Positions 26,808 to 35,056 of a stretch of DNA of 64,000 bases are shown piece by piece. Source of the stretch: Nitrospira sp. GTDB taxonomy: Bacteria > Nitrospirota > Nitrospiria > Nitrospirales > Nitrospiraceae. The stretch is from positions 62,001-126,000 of the forward strand of contig JAFEBH010000025.1 in assembly GCA_018242765.1 (NCBI GenBank), read 5' to 3'. The notes beneath the pieces were generated by a model. That model did no database searches, had not been told where the DNA came from, and saw only the letters and a program-made list of their open reading frames with translations. A program made the position numbers and the translations under genes. The first letter of the stretch is position 1, and each line of letters starts with the position of its first letter.

Positions 26808-28196
26808 CTATCGTGCCAACTTTTTCTTGATTACCATTAGGTTCTCGGGGCTCGCTCGCACTCGTATCGTCATGCCTTCGGCATCATAGTCTTCGGACAA
26901 GATCCGCACCCGAGCGCGGATCTCGGCCAAGACAGTTTGAGCCGTGAATGGAAGGTGCAATTCCTCGTCAATCATCTCGCGCTCAAAATGCCTCATAATG
27001 CGCTCGCGCAAAACAGTCAGATCGTCCTGGCTTCTTGTAGACAAGAACACAGCGTCGGGATATTGAGTCTTCAGTGAGGCAAGAGCCTCTGGGGCAAGGC
27101 AATCTCGCTTATTCAGCACCAGGAGACTCGGAATGTCCGTGGCGCCCACTTCGGCCAACACCTTCCGCGTGACATCGAGTTGAGATCGAAAGGAAGAGTC
27201 TGAGGCATCGACGACAAACAACAACAGTGAGGCGCAGGCCGCTTCATCGAGCGTCGACTTGAACGACGCCACCAGGTCATGCGGAAGTTTCTTGATAAAT
27301 CCCACTGTATCACTCATGAGCACCTTGGGACGTGTTTCCGGATAGAGTGGCCGGATCGTTGTATCGAGAGTGGCAAACAGTTTATCCGCCACAAGGACCT
27401 CGCTTCCCGTCATCGCCCGCATCAGTGAAGATTTTCCGGCATTGGTGTAGCCGACAAGCGCGACCGTCAATTCGTTCTCCCGTCTTGCCCTGCGCGTATG
27501 GTGTTCATCCCCAATGGCCGCCAATTCTGACTTGAGCTCTTTCAGGCGATCACGAATGCGGCGTTTGTCGAGTTCAAGACTTGTTTCACCTGCCCCTTTG
27601 CCCCCGATCCCCCCGCTTTGCCGTTCCCTTCCACCACCGGTCTCACGCAACCGTGGTGCCAGATAATTGAGCCGCGCGATCTCCACCTGCAGCCGAGCCG
27701 CTCTGGTCCTGGCATGTCGGCTGAAAATTTCAATGATGACCCCGGTCCGATCGAGCACCGGCACACCGACCGCACGTTCAAGATTGCTCAATTGTGACGG
27801 CGACAGATCACAATCCACGATGACGATCTGTGCCTGTTCGTGCGGGCTGGATGAGGCTTCGCGGACTTCCTCCGATTCTTCGTCTTCTAGGTCCTCCGCT
27901 TCGTCCGCTGCCACAGCCTCGTCCTTCAAGGCCGCTTTGTGCATCGGTTTTTCACATGACGCCTCGATAGTACCGGCCCCACCGGTCCACCGTGCCAATT
28001 CGGTGAGTTTACCCTGACCTAGAACAGTCGAGAATTTCTCGGAACTCCGTTTTTGAGTGACCTGGCCCACCACCTGGTACCCGAGGGTCTTCACGAGCCT
28101 GGCGAGTTCGTGCAGCGAACTATCCAACTCCTCCCGAGTCACACCGGGAGTCTGGATCGCGACGAGCACGGCACGAGCTGGTGAGGCAGTCGTCAT
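26808..28196 (-). CDS. hflX: GTPase HflX
   Basis: A 462-residue HflX. The N-terminal HflX domain ends with the glycine-rich linker GGGRERQSGGIGGKGAGET. The G domain has G1 GYTNAGKSSL, G3 DTVGFIKKLP and G4 NKRD. HflX binds the 50S subunit and rescues or splits stalled 70S ribosomes, particularly in heat. A very acidic insert (about residues 95-120, run of Asp/Glu with AEDLEDEESEEV) interrupts the N-terminal domain and is not usual for the family. It is upstream of the dienelactone hydrolase gene on the same strand. Confidence 0.93.
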   Translation of the reverse strand: MTTASPARAVLVAIQTPGVTREELDSSLHELARLVKTLGYQVVGQVTQKRSSEKFSTVLGQGKLTELARWTGGAGTIEASCEKPMHKAALKDEAVAADEAEDLEDEESEEVREASSSPHEQAQIVIVDCDLSPSQLSNLERAVGVPVLDRTGVIIEIFSRHARTRAARLQVEIARLNYLAPRLRETGGGRERQSGGIGGKGAGETSLELDKRRIRDRLKELKSELAAIGDEHHTRRARRENELTVALVGYTNAGKSSLMRAMTGSEVLVADKLFATLDTTIRPLYPETRPKVLMSDTVGFIKKLPHDLVASFKSTLDEAACASLLLFVVDASDSSFRSQLDVTRKVLAEVGATDIPSLLVLNKRDCLAPEALASLKTQYPDAVFLSTRSQDDLTVLRERIMRHFEREMIDEELHLPFTAQTVLAEIRARVRILSEDYDAEGMTIRVRASPENLMVIKKKLAR

Positions 28197-28560
28197 GATG
28201 TACGGTTCCTATTTTCCATTGTGAGTCATGGGGACGTATCTTAACAGGGAATCGCGTATTTCGCGCAGCTCACATCGCAATCCAAGAAGATTTGCTTGAA
28301 CGGAGACCGGTTCCGCCTGTTGTGGCTCTACAAAACTTCCTGTCGATCACCCAAGCGGTCGCTGAGCTTCTCTATCGGACGTGAGCCGTCCGATGTCTCT
28401 GTACCGTCGGCATCCGTCTGTTCCTCTGCTGCTCTTCCGACACCGTACGTATGGATACCATTTGCAATGCATACGTACGTGTCTTATCGTATAAGCAGGT
28501 ACAGGTCATCAACGGCATCTCCCTTCGACGTCATAACGGTTTCGCTCAGGACACACACGA
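28197..28560. other. Divergent intergenic region, no gene recognised
   Basis: This stretch lies between hflX (minus) and the secreted nuclease (plus). Open frames exist but overlap the nuclease gene in another frame and are not protein-like. It presumably carries both promoters. Confidence 0.4.
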
Positions 28561-29070
28561 ATGCGATCGATCCGGCTACCATTGCAGCTTGCGCTTCTCC
28601 TCCTTCTGGTCGGTACCCCGGCCTTCTCCTTCACGGCCTTGGTCGTTTCAGTCAAGGACGGCGATACGATCGAAGTCTTGTCGAATGGGCGAGCAACCAA
28701 GATTCGCTTGCACGGGATCGACTGTCCTGAGAAACGCCAAGCCTACGGATATCGGGCCAAACTCGCGACGGCTGTCTTGACCTTCGGCCAGGCCGTCACG
28801 ATCCACCCGCATGAAAGAGACAAGTATGGGCGACTGGTTGCCGAGGTGATACTCGCGGATGAGACCAATGTGAACCAGCTCTTAGTCAGAGACGGATGGT
28901 GTTGGTGGTATCGGAAGTATGCGCCGGACGATCCTGTGCTTGAAACGTTAGAGACCGAAGCACGCCAAACCAAACGAGGACTTTGGCTCGACCCCAATCC
29001 TGTCCCCCCTTGGGTCTATCGGAAGTTGAAACACAAACCGCCTGTCGGCGTCTTGGAGCCACTCCCTTAA
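28561..29070 (+). CDS. Secreted thermonuclease (SNase) family protein
   Basis: A signal peptide (residues 1-23, LLLLLVGTPAFSF) leads a complete SNase domain. Catalytic residues are recognisable: VKDGDTIEV (Asp), KIRLHGIDCPEKRQAYG (Arg and Asp), and ERDKYGRLVAEV (Glu/Asp/Arg region) as in staphylococcal nuclease. A Trp-rich segment (DGWCWWYRKYA) follows and the C-terminus is a short helix. Expected activity is calcium-dependent cleavage of DNA and RNA outside the cytoplasm. It is read alone. Confidence 0.92.
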   Translation: MRSIRLPLQLALLLLLVGTPAFSFTALVVSVKDGDTIEVLSNGRATKIRLHGIDCPEKRQAYGYRAKLATAVLTFGQAVTIHPHERDKYGRLVAEVILADETNVNQLLVRDGWCWWYRKYAPDDPVLETLETEARQTKRGLWLDPNPVPPWVYRKLKHKPPVGVLEPLP

Positions 29071-29104
29071 CCAGACTTCCAACAGGCATACCACCCGCTC
29101 CGTA

Positions 29105-29162
29105 CTTCTCAGACAGGTGGGTGAGGGCCTGTTCGGCATGCCCCGCGTTCCCAGGCTCAATG
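29105..29162 (-). pseudogene. Relic of an SmbP-like gene
   Basis: The antisense of this segment reads IEPGNAGHAEQALTHLSEK, matching the C-terminus of the intact SmbP-like gene at 30516-30893 (IEHGSAGHAD...HAEQAVMHLSEK) with an internal deletion of about 20 bases. The DNA similarity is also plain (CTTCTCAGACAGGTG and the GCATGCCCCGC block). The stop codon and upstream part are gone, so this is a decayed copy. Confidence 0.6.
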
Positions 29163-29674
29163 AGAGGGGACGCACAGTAAAGAGACCACCCCATCGTCCT
29201 AGGCCACCTGAGATTGTTCGGACAAAGCAGCAAGTACGGCGTGGAATACCCCACATCGTCCAGAGATTCCCCTCAAGGAACTCATGCCCCTCTCAACAGC
29301 GAGGCATGATGGTGGGTTTGCCGGCAAATATGGCTCCCAAACACCCTGTGCTTGCTGCCTTCGCTAAGAAACTGGGGCTATAGCGGTTTGGAGGTCGGAT
29401 CAAGTTGATTTATTTAATAAAATAGAGAGACGAATGGCTTCTGAATCACAGCCTTCTTTGGAAGAAACTTGTCTATCAAGGGCATCCGGACAAGGCCGTT
29501 CAATAACGCCTCACACCCCTGCACAATCTGCTTTTCTGTGCAGTACTCCGGCGAGAATTTTCTAAGTCATTGATTCTATGAATATCTTTATGCTTTTTTT
29601 GAGTGAAGGTTCATGCTACGATCCCCCTGCTGCTTTCTTTACGCCATGGAGTCTCTCCCGGCGCTAAGAAATGG
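29163..29674. other. Intergenic, no gene recognised
   Basis: Most of this stretch has no coding appearance. A plus-strand frame of 88 codons ending at 29383 has a protein-like tail (NMAPKHPVLAAFAKKLGL) but no ribosome-binding site. A transcript ending at the terminator that follows probably starts here; its product is unknown. Confidence 0.35.
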
Positions 29675-29711
29675 GGGGAGGTGATAGGGGTATCACCTCC
29701 CCTTTCTTTTT
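29675..29711 (+). terminator. Strong intrinsic terminator without an obvious gene
   Basis: A perfect 12-base stem (GGGGAGGTGATA / TATCACCTCCCC) with a GGGG loop is followed by TTTCTTTTT. It ends no recognised plus-strand gene (the nuclease stop is about 600 bases upstream), so it may terminate a small RNA encoded in 29400-29670. Confidence 0.75.
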
Positions 29712-29990
29712 CCGGGCTGGTTTTTCATGGTTGAGACCGTGCAGCTTGCCGCCCCGTCCATCCTCTTTTTCCAGCTTCGTCATCCCATACGGTTCATGTT
29801 ACCGACGTCACCAGTTGTATCTGGACACGATCATTGAGTCCATCCCCATGGGGGGACGATCAGCGGAAGGGAATGCTCCCTGATGAGAGAGATTCTCTTG
29901 GGCGATCACGACGATCGAGCACGCTATTTATGAACTGTTCGATTGGATAGCCCCTGTACGGAGCTGGGAAAGAACTAGGATGGGAGAAAG
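29712..29990. other. Intergenic, nothing recognised
   Basis: No gene is supported between the plus-strand terminator and the palindrome that ends the small Lys/Ala peptide gene. A 70-codon plus-strand frame crosses it without a ribosome-binding site. Confidence 0.4.
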
Positions 29991-30018
29991 TGAGGAGGCG
30001 ACGATCGTCGCCTCCTCA
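29991..30018 (-). terminator. 28-base perfect palindrome after the Lys/Ala peptide gene
   Basis: TGAGGAGGCGACGA followed by its exact reverse complement, 11 bases beyond the peptide stop on the minus strand. Downstream the minus strand reads CTTTCTCCC, a weak T-rich tract. It is the likely transcription terminator of that small gene. Confidence 0.65.
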
Positions 30019-30029
30019 TACTGCGATGA

Positions 30030-30092
30030 CTACTTCTTCTTTTTAGCCGCCTTCTTCGCCGGCTTCTTCGCTGCTGCTTTCTTCGTCGCCAT
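30030..30092 (-). CDS. 20-residue Lys/Ala-rich peptide
   Basis: The frame encodes MATKKAAAKKPAKKAAKKKK: ten lysines, seven alanines, one proline, and nothing else but Met and Thr. A GGGAGGTGAGGTG lies just upstream of the ATG and a perfect palindromic terminator follows, so this looks like a complete small transcription unit, not chance. The PAKKA-type repeat is that of histone H1-like and HU C-terminal tails, so nucleic-acid binding is the natural guess. The same composition occurs in the tail of the acyl carrier protein at 51120-51590. Confidence 0.7.
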   Translation of the reverse strand: MATKKAAAKKPAKKAAKKKK

Positions 30093-30515
30093 GAGCACCT
30101 CACCTCCCTTCGCTTTCAAAAATGGTGATACTGCATGTGTGGTATAGCAGACTTTGTGCAATCAGTAAAACCCTCCCGAGACAACCTTTTCTGATCGGCT
30201 GAAATTGTGACCACCTTGAGGTCGTTCAAGGCCATTGGAGTTAGCAAGACGAGGTTCGGATGCACCCGAAGGCAACCAACCCCTCTGATCATTGGAAGGA
30301 GCACGCGCTGAAGCTGTCAGGGAGACAGGCAGAACCTGCCTGTCTCATAGGGGGAGTCTTTTTGCGAGAGATACGAATCGTATAACAACAAGATTGCAGA
30401 CCCTAGGGTAGGACCGAATCATCAGGACAGAAGATCTCAGAAGGCGAACCAGGAGAGAGAGCGTGGCCAGGCTTGCCTCTCTGGTTGGCCCCCTAGTTCC
30501 ATCTCATCTATGTCG
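30093..30515. other. Intergenic with one hairpin
   Basis: No gene is supported. A strong hairpin, GAGACAGGCAG-aac-CTGCCTGTCTC (30322-30346), lies downstream of the SmbP gene (minus strand); no T-tract follows on either strand, so it may be a 3'-end stabiliser or a repeat, not a terminator. Confidence 0.45.
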
Positions 30516-30893
30516 TTACTTCTCAGACAGGTGCATGACCGCTTGTTCCGCATGTTTCGTCGCGACGTCCGCATGCCCCGCACTCCCGTGCTCAATGGCC
30601 TGTTTGAGCTCCGCGATACCAGTATCCAGATGTGCATCCTTGCCGGCTTTCAGAGCATGCTGCAGCGCGGCTTCTGCATTGCTCACAACGGCCTCGGCAT
30701 GCCCCTGTTTTCCATGGGCCACCGCGTCTTTCGCGAGCTTGATGGCGTCCTGGCGGTGCTGGTCCTCGGCCCGCATCACATCGCGTCTCGCTCCGCCTTC
30801 AGCAAACACTGATTGCAAAGGCAAGACCGTAGCTGTGACGAGGACAAAGAGTGCGGTGAGTACGACAACTCGTGGCCTGATATATCGTGTCAT
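30516..30893 (-). CDS. smbP: SmbP-like small metal-binding protein
   Basis: A signal peptide (about residues 1-32, VLTALFVLVTATVLPL, cut after VFA) is followed by a helical, His-rich repeat protein: HGKQGHAEAVVSNAEAALQH, HLDTGIAELKQAIEHG, SAGHADVATKHAEQAV. Eleven or so histidines are spaced along two helical hairpins. This matches SmbP, a periplasmic copper/metal-binding protein first described in Nitrosomonas. AAGGGA precedes the ATG. The role is probably metal buffering in the periplasm, fitting a nitrifier rich in copper enzymes. A decayed copy lies 1.4 kb away at 29105. Confidence 0.85.
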   Translation of the reverse strand: MTRYIRPRVVVLTALFVLVTATVLPLQSVFAEGGARRDVMRAEDQHRQDAIKLAKDAVAHGKQGHAEAVVSNAEAALQHALKAGKDAHLDTGIAELKQAIEHGSAGHADVATKHAEQAVMHLSEK

Positions 30894-31193
30894 GGGTATT
30901 TCCCTTTCTTGCAATGATGGCTACCAGATAACGACCTCCATCCTTCGCTGAGCGCATTGTAGCATGCGTGAGCCTACAACTGAGAACTTGACGTCAGGAA
31001 TCCTTGGCCGGTCCCTGGCGAAGTCGAATCTGCATGCATTCGAGTGCAAACAGCTTCAGGGGGGAGTGATGGGGGACGTGGCGTCTGTCTGGAATCAATC
31101 GAGCAGTACCTTAGGAAGCGGAGAGGAATAGTTTCCTTTGATGGGCTTTAAGTGAGGGAATACCAAGCGGTGGTCCTTGGATATGCTACTACC

Positions 31194-34100
31194 TCACCCC
31201 GCTACCTCTCCGCACAACACTTCTGCCTGTTCCAATACCGTCTGCGTCGCCTTCTCCTGCTTATCCGGCGGATAGCCATGCTTGCGGAGAATGCGCTTTA
31301 CAATGACCCGCAGCTGAGCACGGACATTTTCCCGTACGGTCCAGTCGATCGTGACATTCTTGCGGATAGCATCTGCCACTTCTCGCGCCATGGTTCGTAA
31401 CGTCTCATCACCAAGCACCTTCACCGCGCTGTCGTTGGTTTCGAGCGCGTCGTAGAAGGCCATTTCCTCCTCAGTCAGACCGAGCCGCTCCCCTCGTTCG
31501 TGGGCCCGACGCATATCCTTGGCCAACCCAATCATCTCCTCAATCACCTGTGCCGCCTCAATTGCACGGTTCTGATACTTATGCACAGCCTGTTCCAACA
31601 TCTCTGCGAAGGACTTGGCCTGCACCACATTCTTGCGGGACCGCAACTTAATCTCGCCACTCAGCAACTTCCGCAACAGTTCAACAGCCAAGTTCTTCTG
31701 AGGCATCCCTCGGACTTCAGCAAGAAACTCATCCGACAGGATAGAGAGGTCCGGCTTCTTCAGTCCGGCCGCTGCAAAGATGTCCACGATCTCATCGGAC
31801 ACCACGGCCTTGGAAATAATCTGACGAATCGCGTGGTCGAGTTCTTCATCCGTCTTCTGCTCGCTCGGCGTGCTCTTCGCCAACACCGAGCGAACGGCCT
31901 GGAAGAATCCGACATCGTCGCGAATCCGGAAGGTCTCCTCATGTGGAACAGCCAACGCAAAGGCTTGAGAAAGATCGGTCACGGCACGAAGGAGACGAGC
32001 CTTTCCGTCTTGCTGCTTCAAGATATGCTCTTGTGCAGCAGGCAGGATCGAGAGCCGCTCTTGCGGCTTGCCGGTCATCCAAGGCGACCAATCAAAGCTC
32101 GGTACTAGACCGGCCGGCGTGCGGTATGAACCGAAGAGACCTCTGCAGATTTCATACTTCTCCAGCATCACCGCGACTGCCTCCGCCTGGTCGATCGCCG
32201 TCTTGCCCGTCCCACCGCTTTCCGTGTAGGTCGCAAGAGCCTGCTTGAGTTCGTCGGCAAGGCCCAGGTAGTCCACGACGAGTCCACCCGGCTTGTCTTT
32301 GAACACGCGGTTCACACGCGCAATAGTCTGCATCAGTCCGTGCCCACGCATCGGCTTATCAATGTACATCGTATGGAGACTCGGCGCGTCAAAGCCAGTC
32401 AGCCACATGTCACGAACAATAACGAGCCTGAACGGGTCTTTGGGGGCACGGAACCGGAGCGCCATGTCCTCGCGGCGCTTTTTATTCCGAATATGGCCCT
32501 GCCACTCGATCGGATCGGACGCCGAGCCGGTCATAATGACCTTCATCGACCCCTGATCATCGGCATCGGCATGCCAGTGGGGACGCAGAGCGGCGATCTC
32601 TCGATAGAGCTCCACACAGATCCGCCGGCTCATGCACACCACCATGGCCTTCCCATCCATGGCGGCCAGGCGATCTTCGAAGTGATCAACCAGGTCTCGC
32701 GCGATCAACTTGATTCGATTTTCCGACCCCACCACGGCTTCCAGCTGCGCCCACTTGGTCTTGAGCTTTTCTTTACGCTCGACTTCTTCCCCTTCTGTCG
32801 CCTCTTCAAACTTAGGGTCGATCTTTGGCCGCTCGGACGCCTTCAGTTCGAGCTTCGCCAACCGGCTCTCGTAGTAAATGGGAACCGTCGCCTTATCGAT
32901 GACCGCCCGCTGGATGTCATAGATACTGATGTAGTTGCCAAAGACCGCTCGGGTATTAGCATCCGTCTTTTCAATCGGTGTTCCAGTGAATCCAATGAAC
33001 GAGGCGTTGGGTAACGCATCGCGCATATGGCGGGCAAAGCCGTCGATAAAATCATACTGGCTCCGATGGGCTTCGTCTGCGATCACGACGATGTTGTGGC
33101 GATCCGACAGCACGGGATGCCGGTCGCCTCGTTCCTCCGGGAAAAACTTCTGGATAGTCGTAAATACCACGCCGCCGGATGCCACGCTCAACTTGGCCCG
33201 CAAGTCAGCTCGATCGGTCGCCTGCACTGGTGCCTGCCGGAGCAGGTCACGACAGCGAGCGAAGGTGCCGAAGAGTTGATCATCCAGGTCGTTGCGATCA
33301 GTAAGCACCACGATAGTTGGGTTGGCCATGGTCGGATGGAGGATCACCCGCCCGGCATAGAAGGCCATCGTGAGACTCTTCCCCGATCCCTGTGTATGCC
33401 ACACCACCCCAACCCGACGATCACCTGGTTCACCACCCGCCTGATGGCCGGACGTGTAGTGTCCCAAAGGATCAGCAGCTCGATGTTCCTCCGCCTGTCG
33501 GGCAGCCCGCAAGGTTTCCGCAACCGCCACATTCACGGCATGGAACTGATGGTACCCCGCCATCTTCTTGATCAACTTCCCATGTCCCTCGTCTTCAAAG
33601 ACAATGAAATGCCGTACTAGATCGAGGAATCGTCGTTTTTCAAACACACCCTCTAGGACAACTTGCAGCTCGCTAAGCTTCGACGGAGCATCCTCCCGCC
33701 CGCCGATCGTGCGCCAGGGCTTGAACCATTCTTTCCCAGCCCCAAGCGTCCCAATGCAAGCCTGCACACCGTCAGAAACGATCAAGGCTGCATTCGTTAC
33801 AAAGAAGGAAGGGATCTGCGCCTGGTAGGTTTGAAGTTGTTGGTAGGCGCTCCAAATGGTGGCGTCTTCATCCGCCGGGTTCTTGAGCTCGATCACCGCC
33901 AGTGGCAAGCCATTGACGAACAGTACCACATCAGGCCGGCGAGTATGCTGACCTTCAGAGACTGTGAACTGGTTGACGGCAAGCCAGTCGTTGTTCTCGG
34001 GCACGTCGAAGTTGATAACCCGCGCCTGCGCCCCGGCGATGGACCCATCCTTGCGTCGGTACTCGACGTTCACGCCATCCACCAGCATCCGATGAGCGGC

Positions 34101-34361
34101 ACGGTTCCGTTCTATCGAGGTTGCGGCATCAGTCCTGGTGAGCTTGCGATAGGCATCTTCCAGTGCATCCGTCGGCAGCTCCGGATTTAGCCGAACAAGT
34201 GCCTGTCGCAGACGCCTTTCCAAAATCACGTCACGGTAGCTTGGATCGCTGCGCTCGGCAGCCAGCTCACTAACAGCAATGTCCGGCCCGTGGAGCACTT
34301 GGTAGCCCAGTGCTTCGAGCCAGCCAAGGGCGGCGTCTTCGACGACGGATTCAGTCATCAT
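31194..34361 (-). CDS. hsdR: Type I restriction enzyme subunit R (HsdR)
   Basis: About 1055 residues, the usual HsdR size. The N-terminal nuclease has the PD-(D/E)xK core RRPDVVLFVNGLPLAVIELK. The translocase has Walker A HTQGSGKSLTMAF, the motif II region DEAHRSQYDF, a helicase-like SFIGFTGTPIE motif and, in the second RecA domain, DMWLTGFDAPSLHTMYIDKP and QTIARVNRVFKDKPGG. It cleaves and translocates DNA in complex with HsdM and HsdS. I start at the ATG at 34361 because it overlaps the preceding RAYT stop as ATGA; ATG at 34367 is also possible. It is the last gene of the RM operon. Confidence 0.93.
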   Translation of the reverse strand: MMTESVVEDAALGWLEALGYQVLHGPDIAVSELAAERSDPSYRDVILERRLRQALVRLNPELPTDALEDAYRKLTRTDAATSIERNRAAHRMLVDGVNVEYRRKDGSIAGAQARVINFDVPENNDWLAVNQFTVSEGQHTRRPDVVLFVNGLPLAVIELKNPADEDATIWSAYQQLQTYQAQIPSFFVTNAALIVSDGVQACIGTLGAGKEWFKPWRTIGGREDAPSKLSELQVVLEGVFEKRRFLDLVRHFIVFEDEGHGKLIKKMAGYHQFHAVNVAVAETLRAARQAEEHRAADPLGHYTSGHQAGGEPGDRRVGVVWHTQGSGKSLTMAFYAGRVILHPTMANPTIVVLTDRNDLDDQLFGTFARCRDLLRQAPVQATDRADLRAKLSVASGGVVFTTIQKFFPEERGDRHPVLSDRHNIVVIADEAHRSQYDFIDGFARHMRDALPNASFIGFTGTPIEKTDANTRAVFGNYISIYDIQRAVIDKATVPIYYESRLAKLELKASERPKIDPKFEEATEGEEVERKEKLKTKWAQLEAVVGSENRIKLIARDLVDHFEDRLAAMDGKAMVVCMSRRICVELYREIAALRPHWHADADDQGSMKVIMTGSASDPIEWQGHIRNKKRREDMALRFRAPKDPFRLVIVRDMWLTGFDAPSLHTMYIDKPMRGHGLMQTIARVNRVFKDKPGGLVVDYLGLADELKQALATYTESGGTGKTAIDQAEAVAVMLEKYEICRGLFGSYRTPAGLVPSFDWSPWMTGKPQERLSILPAAQEHILKQQDGKARLLRAVTDLSQAFALAVPHEETFRIRDDVGFFQAVRSVLAKSTPSEQKTDEELDHAIRQIISKAVVSDEIVDIFAAAGLKKPDLSILSDEFLAEVRGMPQKNLAVELLRKLLSGEIKLRSRKNVVQAKSFAEMLEQAVHKYQNRAIEAAQVIEEMIGLAKDMRRAHERGERLGLTEEEMAFYDALETNDSAVKVLGDETLRTMAREVADAIRKNVTIDWTVRENVRAQLRVIVKRILRKHGYPPDKQEKATQTVLEQAEVLCGEVAG

Positions 34362-34933
34362 GGCCATATGCCCTCGGATTCTGGTAGGAGTCGTTCGCGA
34401 ACTGCCCCTACTGCCTGCGGATTCTCTGGATCTTCCTCCCAACGGGCTGGATTATCGACGATGTATTGACGGATGCGAGTCAGGGACTCCTCACTGCGGA
34501 CAATGTGCTCGTAGTAGTTACGCTGCCAGACTGGAACACCAGGGGTGCTGCGCATCGCATTGAGACGTTTGGTGGATACGGTTTTGAATGCCCCGATCAA
34601 TCGTCCGATGGATTTACGGTTCTTCGTAGGGGCGGTTCGCGAACCGCCCCTACCATCCGGTTCTGAAAGAATGATGATGCCGTGCAGATGGTTTGGCATG
34701 ACCACCCATTCATCCATACCGACGTAGGGGTATCGACCAGACAACCATAACCACGAATCCGCCACCACCTGCCCACATTCATTCAGCTGCATCTGTCCAT
34801 CGACCATGTCACCGAACAGACACGCTCGATCTTGTGTGCACATCGTCACGAAATACGCACCGGCTTGTGCATAATCGTAGCCCTTCAGCCGAATGGACCG
34901 GCGATGGTGCCTACCGTGATTCATCACCGTCAA
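34358..34933 (-). CDS. REP-associated tyrosine transposase (RAYT)
   Basis: A 191-residue Y1-type (IS200/IS605-related, TnpA_REP) protein. The HUH-like motif is in VVMPNHLHGIIIL (about residues 77-89), and the catalytic Tyr region is WQRNYYEHIVRSEESL with RIRQYIVDNPARW after it. RAYTs act on REP palindromes. This gene contains one perfect REP palindrome inside its own reading frame (34626-34653, translated as GRGGSRTAPTK) and a degenerate one at its 3' end. It is inserted between hsdS and hsdR, and its stop overlaps the hsdR start, so it is translated as part of the restriction operon. Confidence 0.88.
   Translation of the reverse strand: MTVMNHGRHHRRSIRLKGYDYAQAGAYFVTMCTQDRACLFGDMVDGQMQLNECGQVVADSWLWLSGRYPYVGMDEWVVMPNHLHGIIILSEPDGRGGSRTAPTKNRKSIGRLIGAFKTVSTKRLNAMRSTPGVPVWQRNYYEHIVRSEESLTRIRQYIVDNPARWEEDPENPQAVGAVRERLLPESEGIWP
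34384..34411. repeat. REP palindrome, degenerate copy
   Basis: A 28-base inverted repeat of the GTAGGGG-CGGTTCG type with two or three mismatches (GTAGGAGTCGTTCG / CGAACTGCCCCTAC). It lies in the last codons of the RAYT gene. Confidence 0.7.
34626..34653. repeat. REP palindrome inside RAYT coding sequence
   Basis: A perfect 28-base palindrome, half-site GTAGGGGCGGTTCG. It is read through as part of the transposase, adding a Gly/Arg/Thr-rich loop between the HUH strand and the catalytic helix region. Confidence 0.85.
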
Positions 34934-34953
34934 ATCGTCCTCGCTACGAACTA

Positions 34954-35056
34954 ATCAATCGTCCGATAAATTTAGGATTCTCTGTAGGGGCGGTTCGCGA
35001 ACCGCCCCTACCGTCAGGTCATGTAAGAATCAGAATTCCGTGCAGTTGATTGACAT
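34954..35056 (-). pseudogene. Relic RAYT fragment carrying a REP palindrome
   Basis: About 103 bases align with the interior of the intact RAYT gene (34596-34699): shared ATCAATCGTCCGAT, the same palindrome at the same offset, and CCGTGCAG on the far side. The relic overlaps the 3' end of hsdS, whose last dozen codons are read out of frame from it. Confidence 0.75.
34984..35011. repeat. REP palindrome between hsdS and RAYT
   Basis: A perfect 28-base palindrome, identical to the one at 34626-34653, ending 2 bases after the hsdS stop codon region on the minus strand. It could act as a hairpin in the operon mRNA. Confidence 0.85.

Noticed and set aside
29117..29383. 88-codon plus-strand frame
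   Set aside because: Overlaps the SmbP relic in antisense; protein-like tail only, no ribosome-binding site.
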